Assembly: GCA_017630195.1 (NCBI GenBank)
Contig: JAGBVS010000085.1
Span: 1 to 35,482 of the forward strand
Reading direction: 5' to 3'
From: Bacteroidales bacterium
GTDB lineage: Bacteria > Bacteroidota > Bacteroidia > Bacteroidales > F082
Length of the DNA stretch: 35,482 nt
The translations under genes and the position numbers were made by a program. Shown piece after piece: positions 1-6,911 of this stretch. Position 1 is the first letter of the stretch; the number at the start of each line of letters is the position of its first letter. The notes beneath the pieces were generated by a model. That model was not told the origin of the DNA and made no database searches. It was given only the letters and a program-made list of their open reading frames with translations.

Positions 1-122
1 ACTACAGCAACATCGTTAAAGAACAACGTTCAAAATTCGTTAACCAAATCCTTAACAACGCTGCTTACTCAGCTCTCAAGGACAACGTTAAAATTGAAGA
101 CAACAGCATCTTATTCTATTAA
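1..122 (+). CDS. C-terminal end of a probable PpiD/SurA-like peptidylprolyl isomerase (5' truncated)
   Basis: Reading codons from base 3 gives 39 residues ending in the motif KIEDNSILFY before a TAA at 120-122; the start lies outside the window. The short lysine/asparagine-rich helix followed by a 'K-I-x-D-N-x-x-x-F-Y' end resembles the extreme C-terminus of Bacteroidota PpiD-type periplasmic foldases (SurA_N plus rotamase), which finish with a similar 'AKIxDNRxxFF/Y' string. That match is from memory of the family and rests on very few residues, so the product name is an inference. A strong rho-independent terminator follows 20 bases after the stop, so this gene ends its transcription unit. 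Confidence 0.5.
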   Translation, partial: YSNIVKEQRSKFVNQILNNAAYSALKDNVKIEDNSILFY

Positions 123-142
123 GAAAACATGAAATATCAAGT

Positions 143-174
143 AAAAAGACAGCTTTCGGGCTGTCTTTTTTTTT
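143..174 (+). terminator. Rho-independent terminator after the partial foldase gene
   Basis: An 11-bp perfect stem, AAAAAGACAGC (143-153) with GCTGTCTTTTT (160-170), closes a TTTCGG loop and runs into a T tract to 174. It lies on the plus strand directly after the stop at 122. Confidence 0.9.
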
Positions 175-212
175 AGAATTCTAGAATCCTAGAACTTTAG
201 AATTTTAGAATT
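173..212. repeat. Five tandem copies of an octamer (TTAGAATT)
   Basis: Five back-to-back 8-base units occupy 173-212: TTAGAATT, CTAGAATC, CTAGAACT, TTAGAATT, TTAGAATT. The array starts inside the T tract of the preceding terminator and is followed by a T-run. It belongs to the short direct repeats scattered through the intergenic spaces of this window. Confidence 0.8.
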
Positions 213-248
213 TTTTTTATATCTATGGCGTGTTGCCGGATAAATATT

Positions 249-256
249 TATATTTG
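249..256 (+). promoter_or_regulatory. -7 element for the orphan lipoprotein gene
   Basis: TATATTTG matches the Bacteroidota -7 consensus TAnnTTTG exactly, 25 bases before the start codon at 282. The nearest upstream TTG (233-235) is only 13 bases away, closer than usual for a -33 element, so only the -7 half is well supported. Confidence 0.45.
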
Positions 257-281
257 CTTGTTGATTATAAATTAAATTAAA

Positions 282-728
282 ATGAAGTTAAGAAAGAAAA
301 GGTTATTGTTGGTGCCTATAATTTTACTGTTGACAACTACTTCTTGTCGAGAGTTATATGTTAGAGATTTCATACCTATATTTTGTATTTATTCTGAATT
401 AAGCAGTCCAAGTGATGCTCTTATTGTAGAGTACGAAGATATACATAATGATACGACATATGTATGGCCGATTAAATATGGTAATGATATAAGTATATAT
501 GGAGATAATTACTATGGAAATGTTCGTGACGATTACTTTCCTGAAGGATATATTGAAAAACAATTAAGTTATATGACCATATATAGATATAAAGGTCATG
601 AGATTCAATATCTTCCAAGGGAATATTATGACGAAAAAGAGGATTTTGTAATAAAATTAAATCAGTTCTTTTCAGATATTGAGCTTTTGCACTATCTTTT
701 TGTAACAGAATCTATGTTTGAAGAATAA
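282..728 (+). CDS. Hypothetical lipoprotein
   Basis: A 148-aa product with a textbook lipoprotein signal: basic MKLRKKR start, hydrophobic LLLVPIILLL, then a TTTSC lipobox with the acylated cysteine at residue 22. The mature part is rich in Tyr, Asp and Ile and shows no domain I recognise. Coding DNA is clearly more AT-rich than neighbouring genes (many ATA and TAT codons), which could mean recent acquisition or weak expression. It stands alone: a terminator precedes it and galE converges on it from the right. The ATG is preceded by an AAATTAAATTAAA leader typical of Bacteroidota starts. The reading frame and the lipobox are firm; the function is unknown. Confidence 0.7.
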   Translation: MKLRKKRLLLVPIILLLTTTSCRELYVRDFIPIFCIYSELSSPSDALIVEYEDIHNDTTYVWPIKYGNDISIYGDNYYGNVRDDYFPEGYIEKQLSYMTIYRYKGHEIQYLPREYYDEKEDFVIKLNQFFSDIELLHYLFVTESMFEE

Positions 729-742
729 GGACATTGTGGCAA

Positions 743-784
743 ATAAAAAAAAACTAAAGTCTAATGCGAATCATTAAACTTTAG
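743..784 (-). terminator. Terminator of the galE operon
   Basis: On the minus strand, CTAAAGT (784-778) pairs with ACTTTAG (760-754). An inner TAAT/ATTA stem and a 7-base loop lie between them, followed by a long T tract (753-743 read in reverse). It lies about 45 bases past the galE stop. On the plus strand the T-run is weaker, but it may also stop the converging lipoprotein transcript. Confidence 0.8.
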
Positions 785-836
785 CCTTTTATCTTTAGTC
801 TTTTATCTTTAGACTTTAGACTTTTATCTTTAGCCC
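785..836. repeat. CTTTTATCTTTAG tandem repeat running into the galE stop codon
   Basis: The plus strand holds three copies of CTTTTATCTTTAG, separated by a single T and by a short ACTTTAGA insert. The last copy overlaps the galE stop codon (TAA on minus, 830-832). The CTTTAG core is shared with the arms of the adjoining terminator. Confidence 0.75.
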
Positions 837-1852
837 CTATAAGCCTGTTCCCATTTCCATGCGGAGGCTGTCATCTCATCCAAAGTACGTTCTGCCTTCC
901 AACCTAATTCGTTGTTGGAGAATGTTGGGTCGGCCCATACTTTTTCGATGTCGCCGGCTCTTCTTCCTACTATCTCATAATTCAATTTAACACCGGAAAC
1001 CTTTTCAAAAGATTTTATCACTTCCAAGACGGAATATCCGGTTCCAGTTCCGAGGTTGAATATCTCGAAAGGCTTTTTCATCTTTTCGTTCAACATTCTT
1101 TCTACAGCTATAACGTGAGCCTTAGCCAAATCCATGATGTGGATGTAGTCGCGTATTGGAGTTCCGTCAGGAGTTGGATAGTCGCTACCATACACTTTGA
1201 GGCACTCTCTTATCCCGTAACCGGTCTGTGTGATATAAGGCATGAGGTTGTTAGGAACACCAAGAGGCAACTCACCTATTATCGCGCTGTCGTGTGCACC
1301 CACAGGGTTAAAATATCTGAGTGCTATTGCATTCAATCCTTTGAATGCTGATATTGTCTCGCTAATTATTTCTTCTGCAATTTGTTTAGTGTTGCCATAA
1401 GGACTCTCCGCTTTTTTGATAGGGGCGTTTTCCGATACAGGAAGATGTTCAGCGTCAGGCTGTCCATAAACTGTACATGAAGAAGAGAACACTAAGTTAG
1501 AAACATTATATTTCTGCATAGCCTCGAGAATGTTCATCAGAGAATCGAGGTTGTTGCGATAATATTTTATCGGTTGTTCAACAGATTCACCTACAGCCTT
1601 GTGCGCTGCGAAGTGGATTATTCCTTTAATATCGTTATGACGAGAGAAGAAATCGTCGGTAAGTTTTTGGTCAGCGAGGTCGAATGACTCAAACTCAGGA
1701 CGCACGCCTGTAATCTTTTCTATACCGTCCAAAGTATCGATACGAGAATTAAACAAAGCGTCAACGATGACGACATCGAAGCCTTTTTTCTGAAGTTCCA
1801 CAACTGTGTGTGAACCTATATAACCTGTTCCTCCTGTTACTAATATTTTCAT
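830..1852 (-). CDS. galE: UDP-glucose 4-epimerase GalE
   Basis: A 340-aa extended short-chain dehydrogenase that interconverts UDP-glucose and UDP-galactose (often also the N-acetyl forms) using tightly bound NAD. The N-terminal nucleotide loop TGGTGYIG (residues 6-13), the SSSCTVYG strand with the conserved serine near residue 124, and the catalytic YxxxK pair Tyr152/Lys156 in SPYGNTK are all present. The substrate-domain motif RYFNPVGAH is also intact. Length and motif spacing are those of canonical GalE. It follows the aminotransferase gene by only 5 bases and ends in a terminator at 784-743. The pair probably supplies activated sugars for surface polysaccharide or glycoprotein glycans. 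Confidence 0.95.
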   Translation of the reverse strand: MKILVTGGTGYIGSHTVVELQKKGFDVVIVDALFNSRIDTLDGIEKITGVRPEFESFDLADQKLTDDFFSRHNDIKGIIHFAAHKAVGESVEQPIKYYRNNLDSLMNILEAMQKYNVSNLVFSSSCTVYGQPDAEHLPVSENAPIKKAESPYGNTKQIAEEIISETISAFKGLNAIALRYFNPVGAHDSAIIGELPLGVPNNLMPYITQTGYGIRECLKVYGSDYPTPDGTPIRDYIHIMDLAKAHVIAVERMLNEKMKKPFEIFNLGTGTGYSVLEVIKSFEKVSGVKLNYEIVGRRAGDIEKVWADPTFSNNELGWKAERTLDEMTASAWKWEQAYRG

Positions 1853-1857
1853 CTCAA

Positions 1858-2985
1858 TTAATTAATAAAGTCCAAAATTGTTGAAGTTACGTAATTCAAT
1901 TGTTCGTCGGTAAATTCAGTATGCATAGGCAAAGCTATCACATTTTCGCACAGATATTCGCTGACAGGGAAATCACCTTTTTTATAACGAGGGTCCTGAT
2001 AAGCCTTTTGTTCGTGGAGAGGCACAGGATAATAAATAGCGCATGCTATACCTTTCGATTGAAGATGTTTCATCAATTCAGCGCGGTCAACGCCATTGAG
2101 CACCATCACATATTGATGATAGACGTGAGTTGTGAATCCTGATTTCTTAGGTGTTATGATTTTATCTGTGACAGAGAAAGCTTTGTCGTAGTAAGCTGCT
2201 GCATACTGACGAGCCTTTATATATTCGTCTAAATGTTTCAGTTTGATGTCGAGCACAGCAGCCTGTATTGTATCGAGGCGAGAATTAACGCCGACATAAT
2301 CGTGATAATAACGCACTTTCATTCCGTGGTTCACCACTGTTCTTATCTGTTCTGCGAGTTTGTCGTCGTTAGTGAAGAGAGCGCCGCCGTCGCCGAAGCA
2401 GCCGAGATTCTTTGATGGGAAGAAAGAAGTGCATCCTATAGTTCCTATAGTTCCTGACTTTTTGACTGAGCCGTCGCTGAAGGTATAGTCGGCGCCAATA
2501 GCCTGAGCGTTGTCTTCAACAACATAAAGATTATGACGGCGAGCGATGTCCATGATTGCTTCCATGTTAGCACATTGACCGAAGATATGAACAGGAACAA
2601 TGGCTTTTGTCTTTGGTGTTATGGCACGTTCGATAGCTTCCGGATCAATATTATAAGAATCTTTTTCTATATCGACCAAGACCGGAGTGAGACGCAAAAG
2701 AGCTATCACTTCTGCTGTTGCTATGAATGTAAAAGTTGTCGTAATAACCTCATCGCCAGGCTGAAGATTGAGCGCCATCATAGCCACTTGAAGAGCGTCT
2801 GTTCCGTTTGCACAAGGAATGACATGCTTTACGTTAAGATATTTCTGTAAATTTTCTTGGAATGATTTAACATACGGACCATTGATAAATGAAGCCGTAG
2901 ATAATATTTCCTGAATGGCAGAATCCACTTCAGGTTTTATCTTATTATATTGACCGACAAGGTCAACCATTGGAATGTTCTGCAT
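1858..2985 (-). CDS. DegT/DnrJ/EryC1 sugar-nucleotide aminotransferase (WbpE-like)
   Basis: A 375-aa PLP-dependent aminotransferase of the DegT/DnrJ/EryC1/StrS family, which transfers an amino group to a keto-sugar nucleotide in surface glycan synthesis. The PLP Schiff-base lysine is Lys192 in FFPSKNLGCFGDGG. Other family blocks are visible: CANGTDALQ (58-66), PGDEVITTTFTF, VVEDNAQAIGA (155-165), GVNSRLDT and the late YYPVPLH. The N-terminus and the TSFFPSK region closely resemble WbpE, the UDP-3-keto-GlcNAcA aminotransferase. The true substrate cannot be told from sequence and no partner dehydrogenase lies nearby. It is the first gene of the operon with galE. The start MQNIPMVDL matches the usual 'IPMVDL' opening of the family. 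Confidence 0.88.
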   Translation of the reverse strand: MQNIPMVDLVGQYNKIKPEVDSAIQEILSTASFINGPYVKSFQENLQKYLNVKHVIPCANGTDALQVAMMALNLQPGDEVITTTFTFIATAEVIALLRLTPVLVDIEKDSYNIDPEAIERAITPKTKAIVPVHIFGQCANMEAIMDIARRHNLYVVEDNAQAIGADYTFSDGSVKKSGTIGTIGCTSFFPSKNLGCFGDGGALFTNDDKLAEQIRTVVNHGMKVRYYHDYVGVNSRLDTIQAAVLDIKLKHLDEYIKARQYAAAYYDKAFSVTDKIITPKKSGFTTHVYHQYVMVLNGVDRAELMKHLQSKGIACAIYYPVPLHEQKAYQDPRYKKGDFPVSEYLCENVIALPMHTEFTDEQLNYVTSTILDFIN

Positions 2986-3001
2986 ATAAAAAACGTTTTT
3001 G

Positions 3002-3009
3002 CAAAAATA
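3002..3009 (-). promoter_or_regulatory. -7 element for the aminotransferase-galE operon
   Basis: On the minus strand TATTTTTG matches TAnnTTTG exactly. It lies 17 bases upstream of the start at 2985, so the leader would be very short. No TTG is visible at a good -33 distance. Confidence 0.5.
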
Positions 3010-3131
3010 AAAAATTATGTTGTACCTATTTATAATACCTTAAAAAAAAAGACTATAAGACCTAAATACCTAACGGCTACAAGCCTTAACACACTGTGTA
3101 AAAAAAAGTTTAAAGTTTTTTCTCAAAGCTA

Positions 3132-3162
3132 TTGCGTAATTCAAAAAAAAGTCGTTACTTTG
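3132..3162 (+). promoter_or_regulatory. Promoter of rpmB
   Basis: TTG (3132-3134) lies 21 bases before TACTTTG (3156-3162), followed by CACC. This is close to the Bacteroidota TTG...TAnnTTTG arrangement but with one base fewer in the -7 box. The A/T-rich leader then runs about 45 bases to the rpmB start at 3210. Confidence 0.6.
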
Positions 3163-3209
3163 CACCTCAATTTTTACGGGAAAATTATAACTATAAAATA
3201 TTAAGAGTC

Positions 3210-3452
3210 ATGTCAAAAGTTTGTCAAATCACAGGTAAAAAAGTTATTACCGGTAATAACGTTTCTCACTCAAACAGAAAGACAAAGAGAACTTTCGCTC
3301 CAAACTTACAAATTAAACGTTTCTACGTTCCAGAATGGGATGAATGGATCGTATTAAAAGTTTCAGCAGCCGGTTTACGTACAATCAACAAAAAAGGTAT
3401 CTACCAAGCTCTTATGGACGCTTCAATGGAAGGTCACTTAAATCGTTGGTAA
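3210..3452 (+). CDS. rpmB: 50S ribosomal protein L28
   Basis: An 80-aa L28 protein of the large ribosomal subunit. It opens MSKVCQITGKKVITGNNVSHS, the typical Bacteroidota L28 beginning, followed by the basic NRKTKRTFAPNLQ segment and the KGIYQAL helix near the end. An in-frame upstream start at 3132 exists, but it would add residues foreign to L28 and start at the promoter, so the ATG at 3210 is right. The gene has its own promoter and a strong terminator 21 bases after its stop. In many Bacteroidales, rpmG (L33) and a small DUF4295 protein follow rpmB; neither is present here. Confidence 0.96.
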   Translation: MSKVCQITGKKVITGNNVSHSNRKTKRTFAPNLQIKRFYVPEWDEWIVLKVSAAGLRTINKKGIYQALMDASMEGHLNRW

Positions 3453-3472
3453 TAATTAAAAAACACTATAAG

Positions 3473-3504
3473 AAAAAGTCGTCTTTTTTGACGACTTTTT
3501 TTTT
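3473..3504 (+). terminator. Terminator of rpmB
   Basis: AAAAAGTCGTC (3473-3483) pairs perfectly with GACGACTTTTT (3490-3500) around a TTTTTT loop, with the T-run continuing to 3504. Confidence 0.92.
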
Positions 3505-3541
3505 AGAGTTCCAAAAAAAAACGCTTTAGACACGACAATAA

Positions 3542-3549
3542 TATTTTTG
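3542..3549 (+). promoter_or_regulatory. -7 element for the TonB-dependent receptor gene
   Basis: TATTTTTG matches TAnnTTTG exactly, 33 bases before the start at 3582. No TTG was found at a normal -33 spacing. Confidence 0.45.
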
Positions 3550-3581
3550 ACAAATTATAGTTATATAATAAATTTTTATTG

Positions 3582-6098
3582 ATGAGATTAAGACTTACAT
3601 TACTGATATTATTGATGTTTCCATTCATACTCTTTGCTCAAAATAAAGAGGACGCTTTGATATACGGAAAAATCATTGATAATAACGGCGATGTAATAGA
3701 ACTCGTCAATGTTGCCGTAATGGGCACTTCCTACGGAACTTCATCGAACACGCGCGGACAATACGAACTTGCACTTCCAGCCGACAAAGAGCTCGAAATA
3801 GTGTTTTCTTTCGTCGGATATAAAAACGAGACAAGAAACATCAAGCTTAAAAAAGGTGAAGAACGTAAAATAGACATAGTGATGGAAGTCACTTCGATGA
3901 CTCTTCCCGAGACCGTCATCTCTACAAAAAAGAACAATTCCGTAACAATAACGCGACTCGACGCACGTGAAGTGACTTTTGTTCCGAGCAGCGGCGCTGG
4001 CGGCGTGGAAGACTTAGTAAAGACATTGCCAGGCGTATCCTCAACAAACGAACTCAGCTCACAATACAACGTAAGAGGCGGCAACTTCGACGAAAACCTT
4101 ACCTATATCAATGGAATAGAGATATACAAGCCTTTCCTTGTCGGTTCCGGACAACAAGAAGGACTTAGCATCATCAACCCTCGACTCGTATCCAACATTG
4201 ATTTCTCGGCTGGCGGTTTCTCGGCCGAATATGGCGACAAATTATCGTCGGTGCTCGACATCACATACAAAAGACCGCTCATCCCAGAAGCTTCTATCGC
4301 AATGAGCCTCCTCGGACTCGAAGCCCACGCCGAAGGAACAACTCTTCATCATAAACTCTCTTACCTCGTAGGAGCCCGCTACAAAAACAACAAATACATA
4401 CTCGGAAAAATGGAGACAAAAGGCGTTTATCAGCCTAATTTCACCGACGTACAAGGAATATTGTCTTACAACATATCACCTCGCCTCGAAGTATCGGCAT
4501 TCGGCTATTATTCAAGCAACAACTACTCCATGATTCCCGACACTCGCGAAACAGATTTCGGCAACATTCAAGAATCATACCGACTTACAATATATTTCGA
4601 CGGAAGAGAAGCAAGCAGTTACAACACCGGCCTCGGCGCTTTCACACTTAATTACAGCCCTACTGAAAACCTCAATCTCAAGCTCATCGCATCAGCTTAT
4701 TCCGCTGTTGAAAATGAGAACTACGACATCATGGGACAATATTTCATAGGACAATTAGAAACCAATCCAGGAAGCGATAATAACGACACAGCTATTTCTT
4801 ATCAAGGCGTAGGAACTTACGTAGAACATGCACGCAACGCTTTCTACTCACGCGTGCTGAACATCGACCATAAAGGCGCATATAAAAACGACCTCATCAC
4901 TTTGAAATGGGGCGCTCGCTATCAACATCAATATTTCGATGACGTAACCAACGAATGGGAAATGATTGACTCGGCAGGCTACAGCCTTCCTCATAACAAC
5001 GGAATCGGCATCACAACACCTAACGACCAATTCAACATAAAACATCTCTCTAAAAGCCACAACGCTTTATATATCAATAATGTTGACGGTTATCTTCATA
5101 ACGAATGGAACTTCAACACTAAAAACGCCGATGTGCTGACTTTGGCATTAGGCCTCCGCGCCAACTATTGGGGCTACAACAACGAGATTAACATAAGCCC
5201 TCGCGCTGGTATCGCGTACAAGCCGGGATGGAACAGCGATATGCTCTTCAGACTGTCGGGCGGCATGTACGTACAGCCTCCTTTCTATCGTGAGTTGCGC
5301 TTGTTCAACGGCAGCCTTGTAAGTCCAGAAAAAGCATCGACACAGAAATCATATCAAGTAGTTTTCACTCACGAATATAATTTCATGGCTTGGGACAGAC
5401 CTTTCGTGCTCACGTCAGAATTATATTACAAATATCTGAAAGACATCATCCCTTACGAAGTTGATAACATAAGAATCAAATATTTCGCCGACCAAAAAGC
5501 CACAGGTCATGCAGCAGGCTTAGACGTGAGAATAAACGGTGAATTCGTCAAAGGCATTGACAGCTGGGCAAGTCTTTCTATAATGAAATCAACGGAAAAC
5601 ATAAAATATTACATCTCTCCAAGCGGCTCGATATTGTCACAAAGCGATGTCAACAACGGAGCAGAATATGTTTGCGACACTATCATAAAAGGCATTCCTC
5701 GTCCTTCCGACCAAAGACTCAACATGTCGGTATTTTTCCAGGATTACATCCCTTACATACCATCCTTCAAGGTCAATCTGAAACTCGTCTTCGGAACAGG
5801 ATTACCATTTGGAGCGCCTTATAGCGAACGTTACCAACAAAAGATGAGAATGTCTTCATACAGAAGAGTCGATATAGGTTTCAGCAAACAACTTATCAGC
5901 GAGACTTCAAGTTTCAAGAGAAACAACCCATTGAGCCACGTAAGAAACTGCTGGCTAACACTTGAAGTGTTCAACCTATTAGGAATATACAACGTCAGCT
6001 CATACACATGGGTGACAGACATTTACAATGTACAATACGCTGTACCAAATTATCTCACCCCACGACAGATTAATTTGAAATTAATAGCAGAGTTTTAG
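3582..6098 (+). CDS. TonB-dependent outer-membrane receptor with CarboxypepD_reg-like domain
   Basis: An 838-aa outer-membrane protein. A signal peptide (MRLRLTLLILLMFPFILFAQ, residues 1-20) is followed by a carboxypeptidase-regulatory-like domain (about 27-115, starting DALIYGKIIDNNGDVIELVNVAV). Next comes a plug domain with VEDLVKTLPGVSS and the QYNVRGGNFDENLTYING block, then a beta-barrel rich in aromatic and polar residues. It ends in Phe, as outer-membrane barrels do. It imports a ligand using TonB-transmitted energy; the ligand is unknown. No SusD-like partner follows and the length is shorter than most SusC proteins, so it is a stand-alone TBDR rather than a glycan (PUL) receptor. A TTG codon directly precedes the ATG; I chose the ATG. 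Confidence 0.9.
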   Translation: MRLRLTLLILLMFPFILFAQNKEDALIYGKIIDNNGDVIELVNVAVMGTSYGTSSNTRGQYELALPADKELEIVFSFVGYKNETRNIKLKKGEERKIDIVMEVTSMTLPETVISTKKNNSVTITRLDAREVTFVPSSGAGGVEDLVKTLPGVSSTNELSSQYNVRGGNFDENLTYINGIEIYKPFLVGSGQQEGLSIINPRLVSNIDFSAGGFSAEYGDKLSSVLDITYKRPLIPEASIAMSLLGLEAHAEGTTLHHKLSYLVGARYKNNKYILGKMETKGVYQPNFTDVQGILSYNISPRLEVSAFGYYSSNNYSMIPDTRETDFGNIQESYRLTIYFDGREASSYNTGLGAFTLNYSPTENLNLKLIASAYSAVENENYDIMGQYFIGQLETNPGSDNNDTAISYQGVGTYVEHARNAFYSRVLNIDHKGAYKNDLITLKWGARYQHQYFDDVTNEWEMIDSAGYSLPHNNGIGITTPNDQFNIKHLSKSHNALYINNVDGYLHNEWNFNTKNADVLTLALGLRANYWGYNNEINISPRAGIAYKPGWNSDMLFRLSGGMYVQPPFYRELRLFNGSLVSPEKASTQKSYQVVFTHEYNFMAWDRPFVLTSELYYKYLKDIIPYEVDNIRIKYFADQKATGHAAGLDVRINGEFVKGIDSWASLSIMKSTENIKYYISPSGSILSQSDVNNGAEYVCDTIIKGIPRPSDQRLNMSVFFQDYIPYIPSFKVNLKLVFGTGLPFGAPYSERYQQKMRMSSYRRVDIGFSKQLISETSSFKRNNPLSHVRNCWLTLEVFNLLGIYNVSSYTWVTDIYNVQYAVPNYLTPRQINLKLIAEF

Positions 6099-6165
6099 TT
6101 AATTAGGAAGATGTATTAGGAGAAGTATTTTCTTTAGACTTTATTTCCTCAAGTCCCTTAACCCT

Positions 6166-6579
6166 CTAATCCCTCTTAAAAACAAAATTCGTGAGTCGGC
6201 ATGTTGACACTATATCGCCGTCTTCATTTTTAATGTCGATATTCCAGACGTGAGTCTGACGGCCTTTATGAATGATTGTAGCGACGGCAAACACGTACGT
6301 TCCTACTTTAGCTGCCTTGATATGATTAGCGCTCATCTGCATTCCTCTGATGACATAATCCCTCATGTCCACATAACAGGCAGAGCCCACTCCACCTACG
6401 CTCTCAGCGAATGCCATGCTTGCGCCGCCGTGCAGCATACCGTAAGGCTGCGACAATTCCTTCTTCACGAACATACGAGCATAAACATATCCATCTTTAA
6501 CCTCGAGATATTCTATGCCGAGAGTTTCCATCATAGTACCCTTGTTAAGAGCATTCATTTTTTTTACAACATCTTCCAT
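6166..6579 (-). CDS. Hotdog-fold acyl-CoA thioesterase (MenI/YdiI-like)
   Basis: A 137-aa hotdog-fold thioesterase of the PaaI/YdiI type, hydrolysing an acyl-CoA thioester in the cytosol. The core motif QPYGMLHGGASMAFAESVG closely matches E. coli YdiI (MenI, 1,4-dihydroxy-2-naphthoyl-CoA hydrolase). It carries the HGG substrate loop and the catalytic glutamate of the A-E-S triplet. The later SANHIKAAKVG and STCRLTNFV strands also align with YdiI. A menaquinone role is therefore plausible, but no other men genes are nearby and related enzymes use many aroyl- or acyl-CoAs. It is a single-gene unit with a TATCTTTG promoter element upstream. Its stop codon lies in a GGATTAGAGGG repeat-like tail. 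Confidence 0.85.
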   Translation of the reverse strand: MEDVVKKMNALNKGTMMETLGIEYLEVKDGYVYARMFVKKELSQPYGMLHGGASMAFAESVGGVGSACYVDMRDYVIRGMQMSANHIKAAKVGTYVFAVATIIHKGRQTHVWNIDIKNEDGDIVSTCRLTNFVFKRD

Positions 6580-6651
6580 AATTCAAGTCTATGAGTATAT
6601 AAGTCTATGTGTTTTTTTAAAGGTTTTATAAGCCTTTCAGATTTCAGACAG

Positions 6652-6659
6652 CAAAGATA
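6652..6659 (-). promoter_or_regulatory. -7 element for the thioesterase gene
   Basis: TATCTTTG on the minus strand matches TAnnTTTG exactly and is followed by C, 72 bases upstream of the start at 6579. A TTG on the same strand (6686-6684) lies 24 bases upstream, slightly long for a -33 element. Confidence 0.55.
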
Positions 6660-6765
6660 ATGTTTTTTTGGGGAATGAAAAAACAAGAAAAACCAATACA
6701 TTTCGTCCCCGTATTCAATCTCGTTAACCGCCTAAATAAATTGTTAATTTTTTTAAAGTAATGTA

Positions 6766-6796
6766 TTGATTATTAGAAAAAAATATTCTATTTTTG
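6766..6796 (+). promoter_or_regulatory. Promoter of the giant T9SS surface-protein gene
   Basis: TTG (6766-6768), a 20-base spacer and TATTTTTG (6789-6796) make the best full match to the Bacteroidota sigma-factor consensus in this window. Transcription should start near 6803, giving a leader of about 105 bases. Confidence 0.7.
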
Positions 6797-6911
6797 CGAA
6801 CGTTTATTTCATGATATATACAAATATTTTAAAACTCTAACATGAATTTAAAACACATTGTCTCTCAATAACTTAACATTGAATTATTTTTTTAACAATA
6901 AAACACATTCT

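Larger units (their letters stand above)
6580..6911. other. Divergent intergenic region with promoters for both flanking genes
   Basis: This 332-base gap separates the thioesterase (-) from the giant surface protein (+). It holds a duplicated AAGTCTATG (6585-6593 and 6601-6609), a small AAAGG/CCTTT hairpin (6619-6637), and the two promoters listed separately. The 110 bases between the plus -7 element and the ATG at 6912 form an A/T-rich leader with no clear hairpin. Confidence 0.6.

Noticed and set aside
173..212. Possible CRISPR-like array
   Set aside because: The units are only 8 bases and contiguous, with no spacers; it is a simple tandem repeat.
3089..3099. ACACA-C-TGTGT palindrome as an operator
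   Set aside because: It is short, AT-rich in context, and no matching second site or regulator gene is nearby.
3132..3209. N-terminal extension of L28
   Set aside because: It overlaps the promoter and has no counterpart in L28; the ATG at 3210 gives the normal 80-aa protein.
6858..6911. Longer N-terminus for the giant surface protein
   Set aside because: The extra 18 residues are not signal-peptide-like, whereas the ATG at 6912 begins a standard signal peptide.
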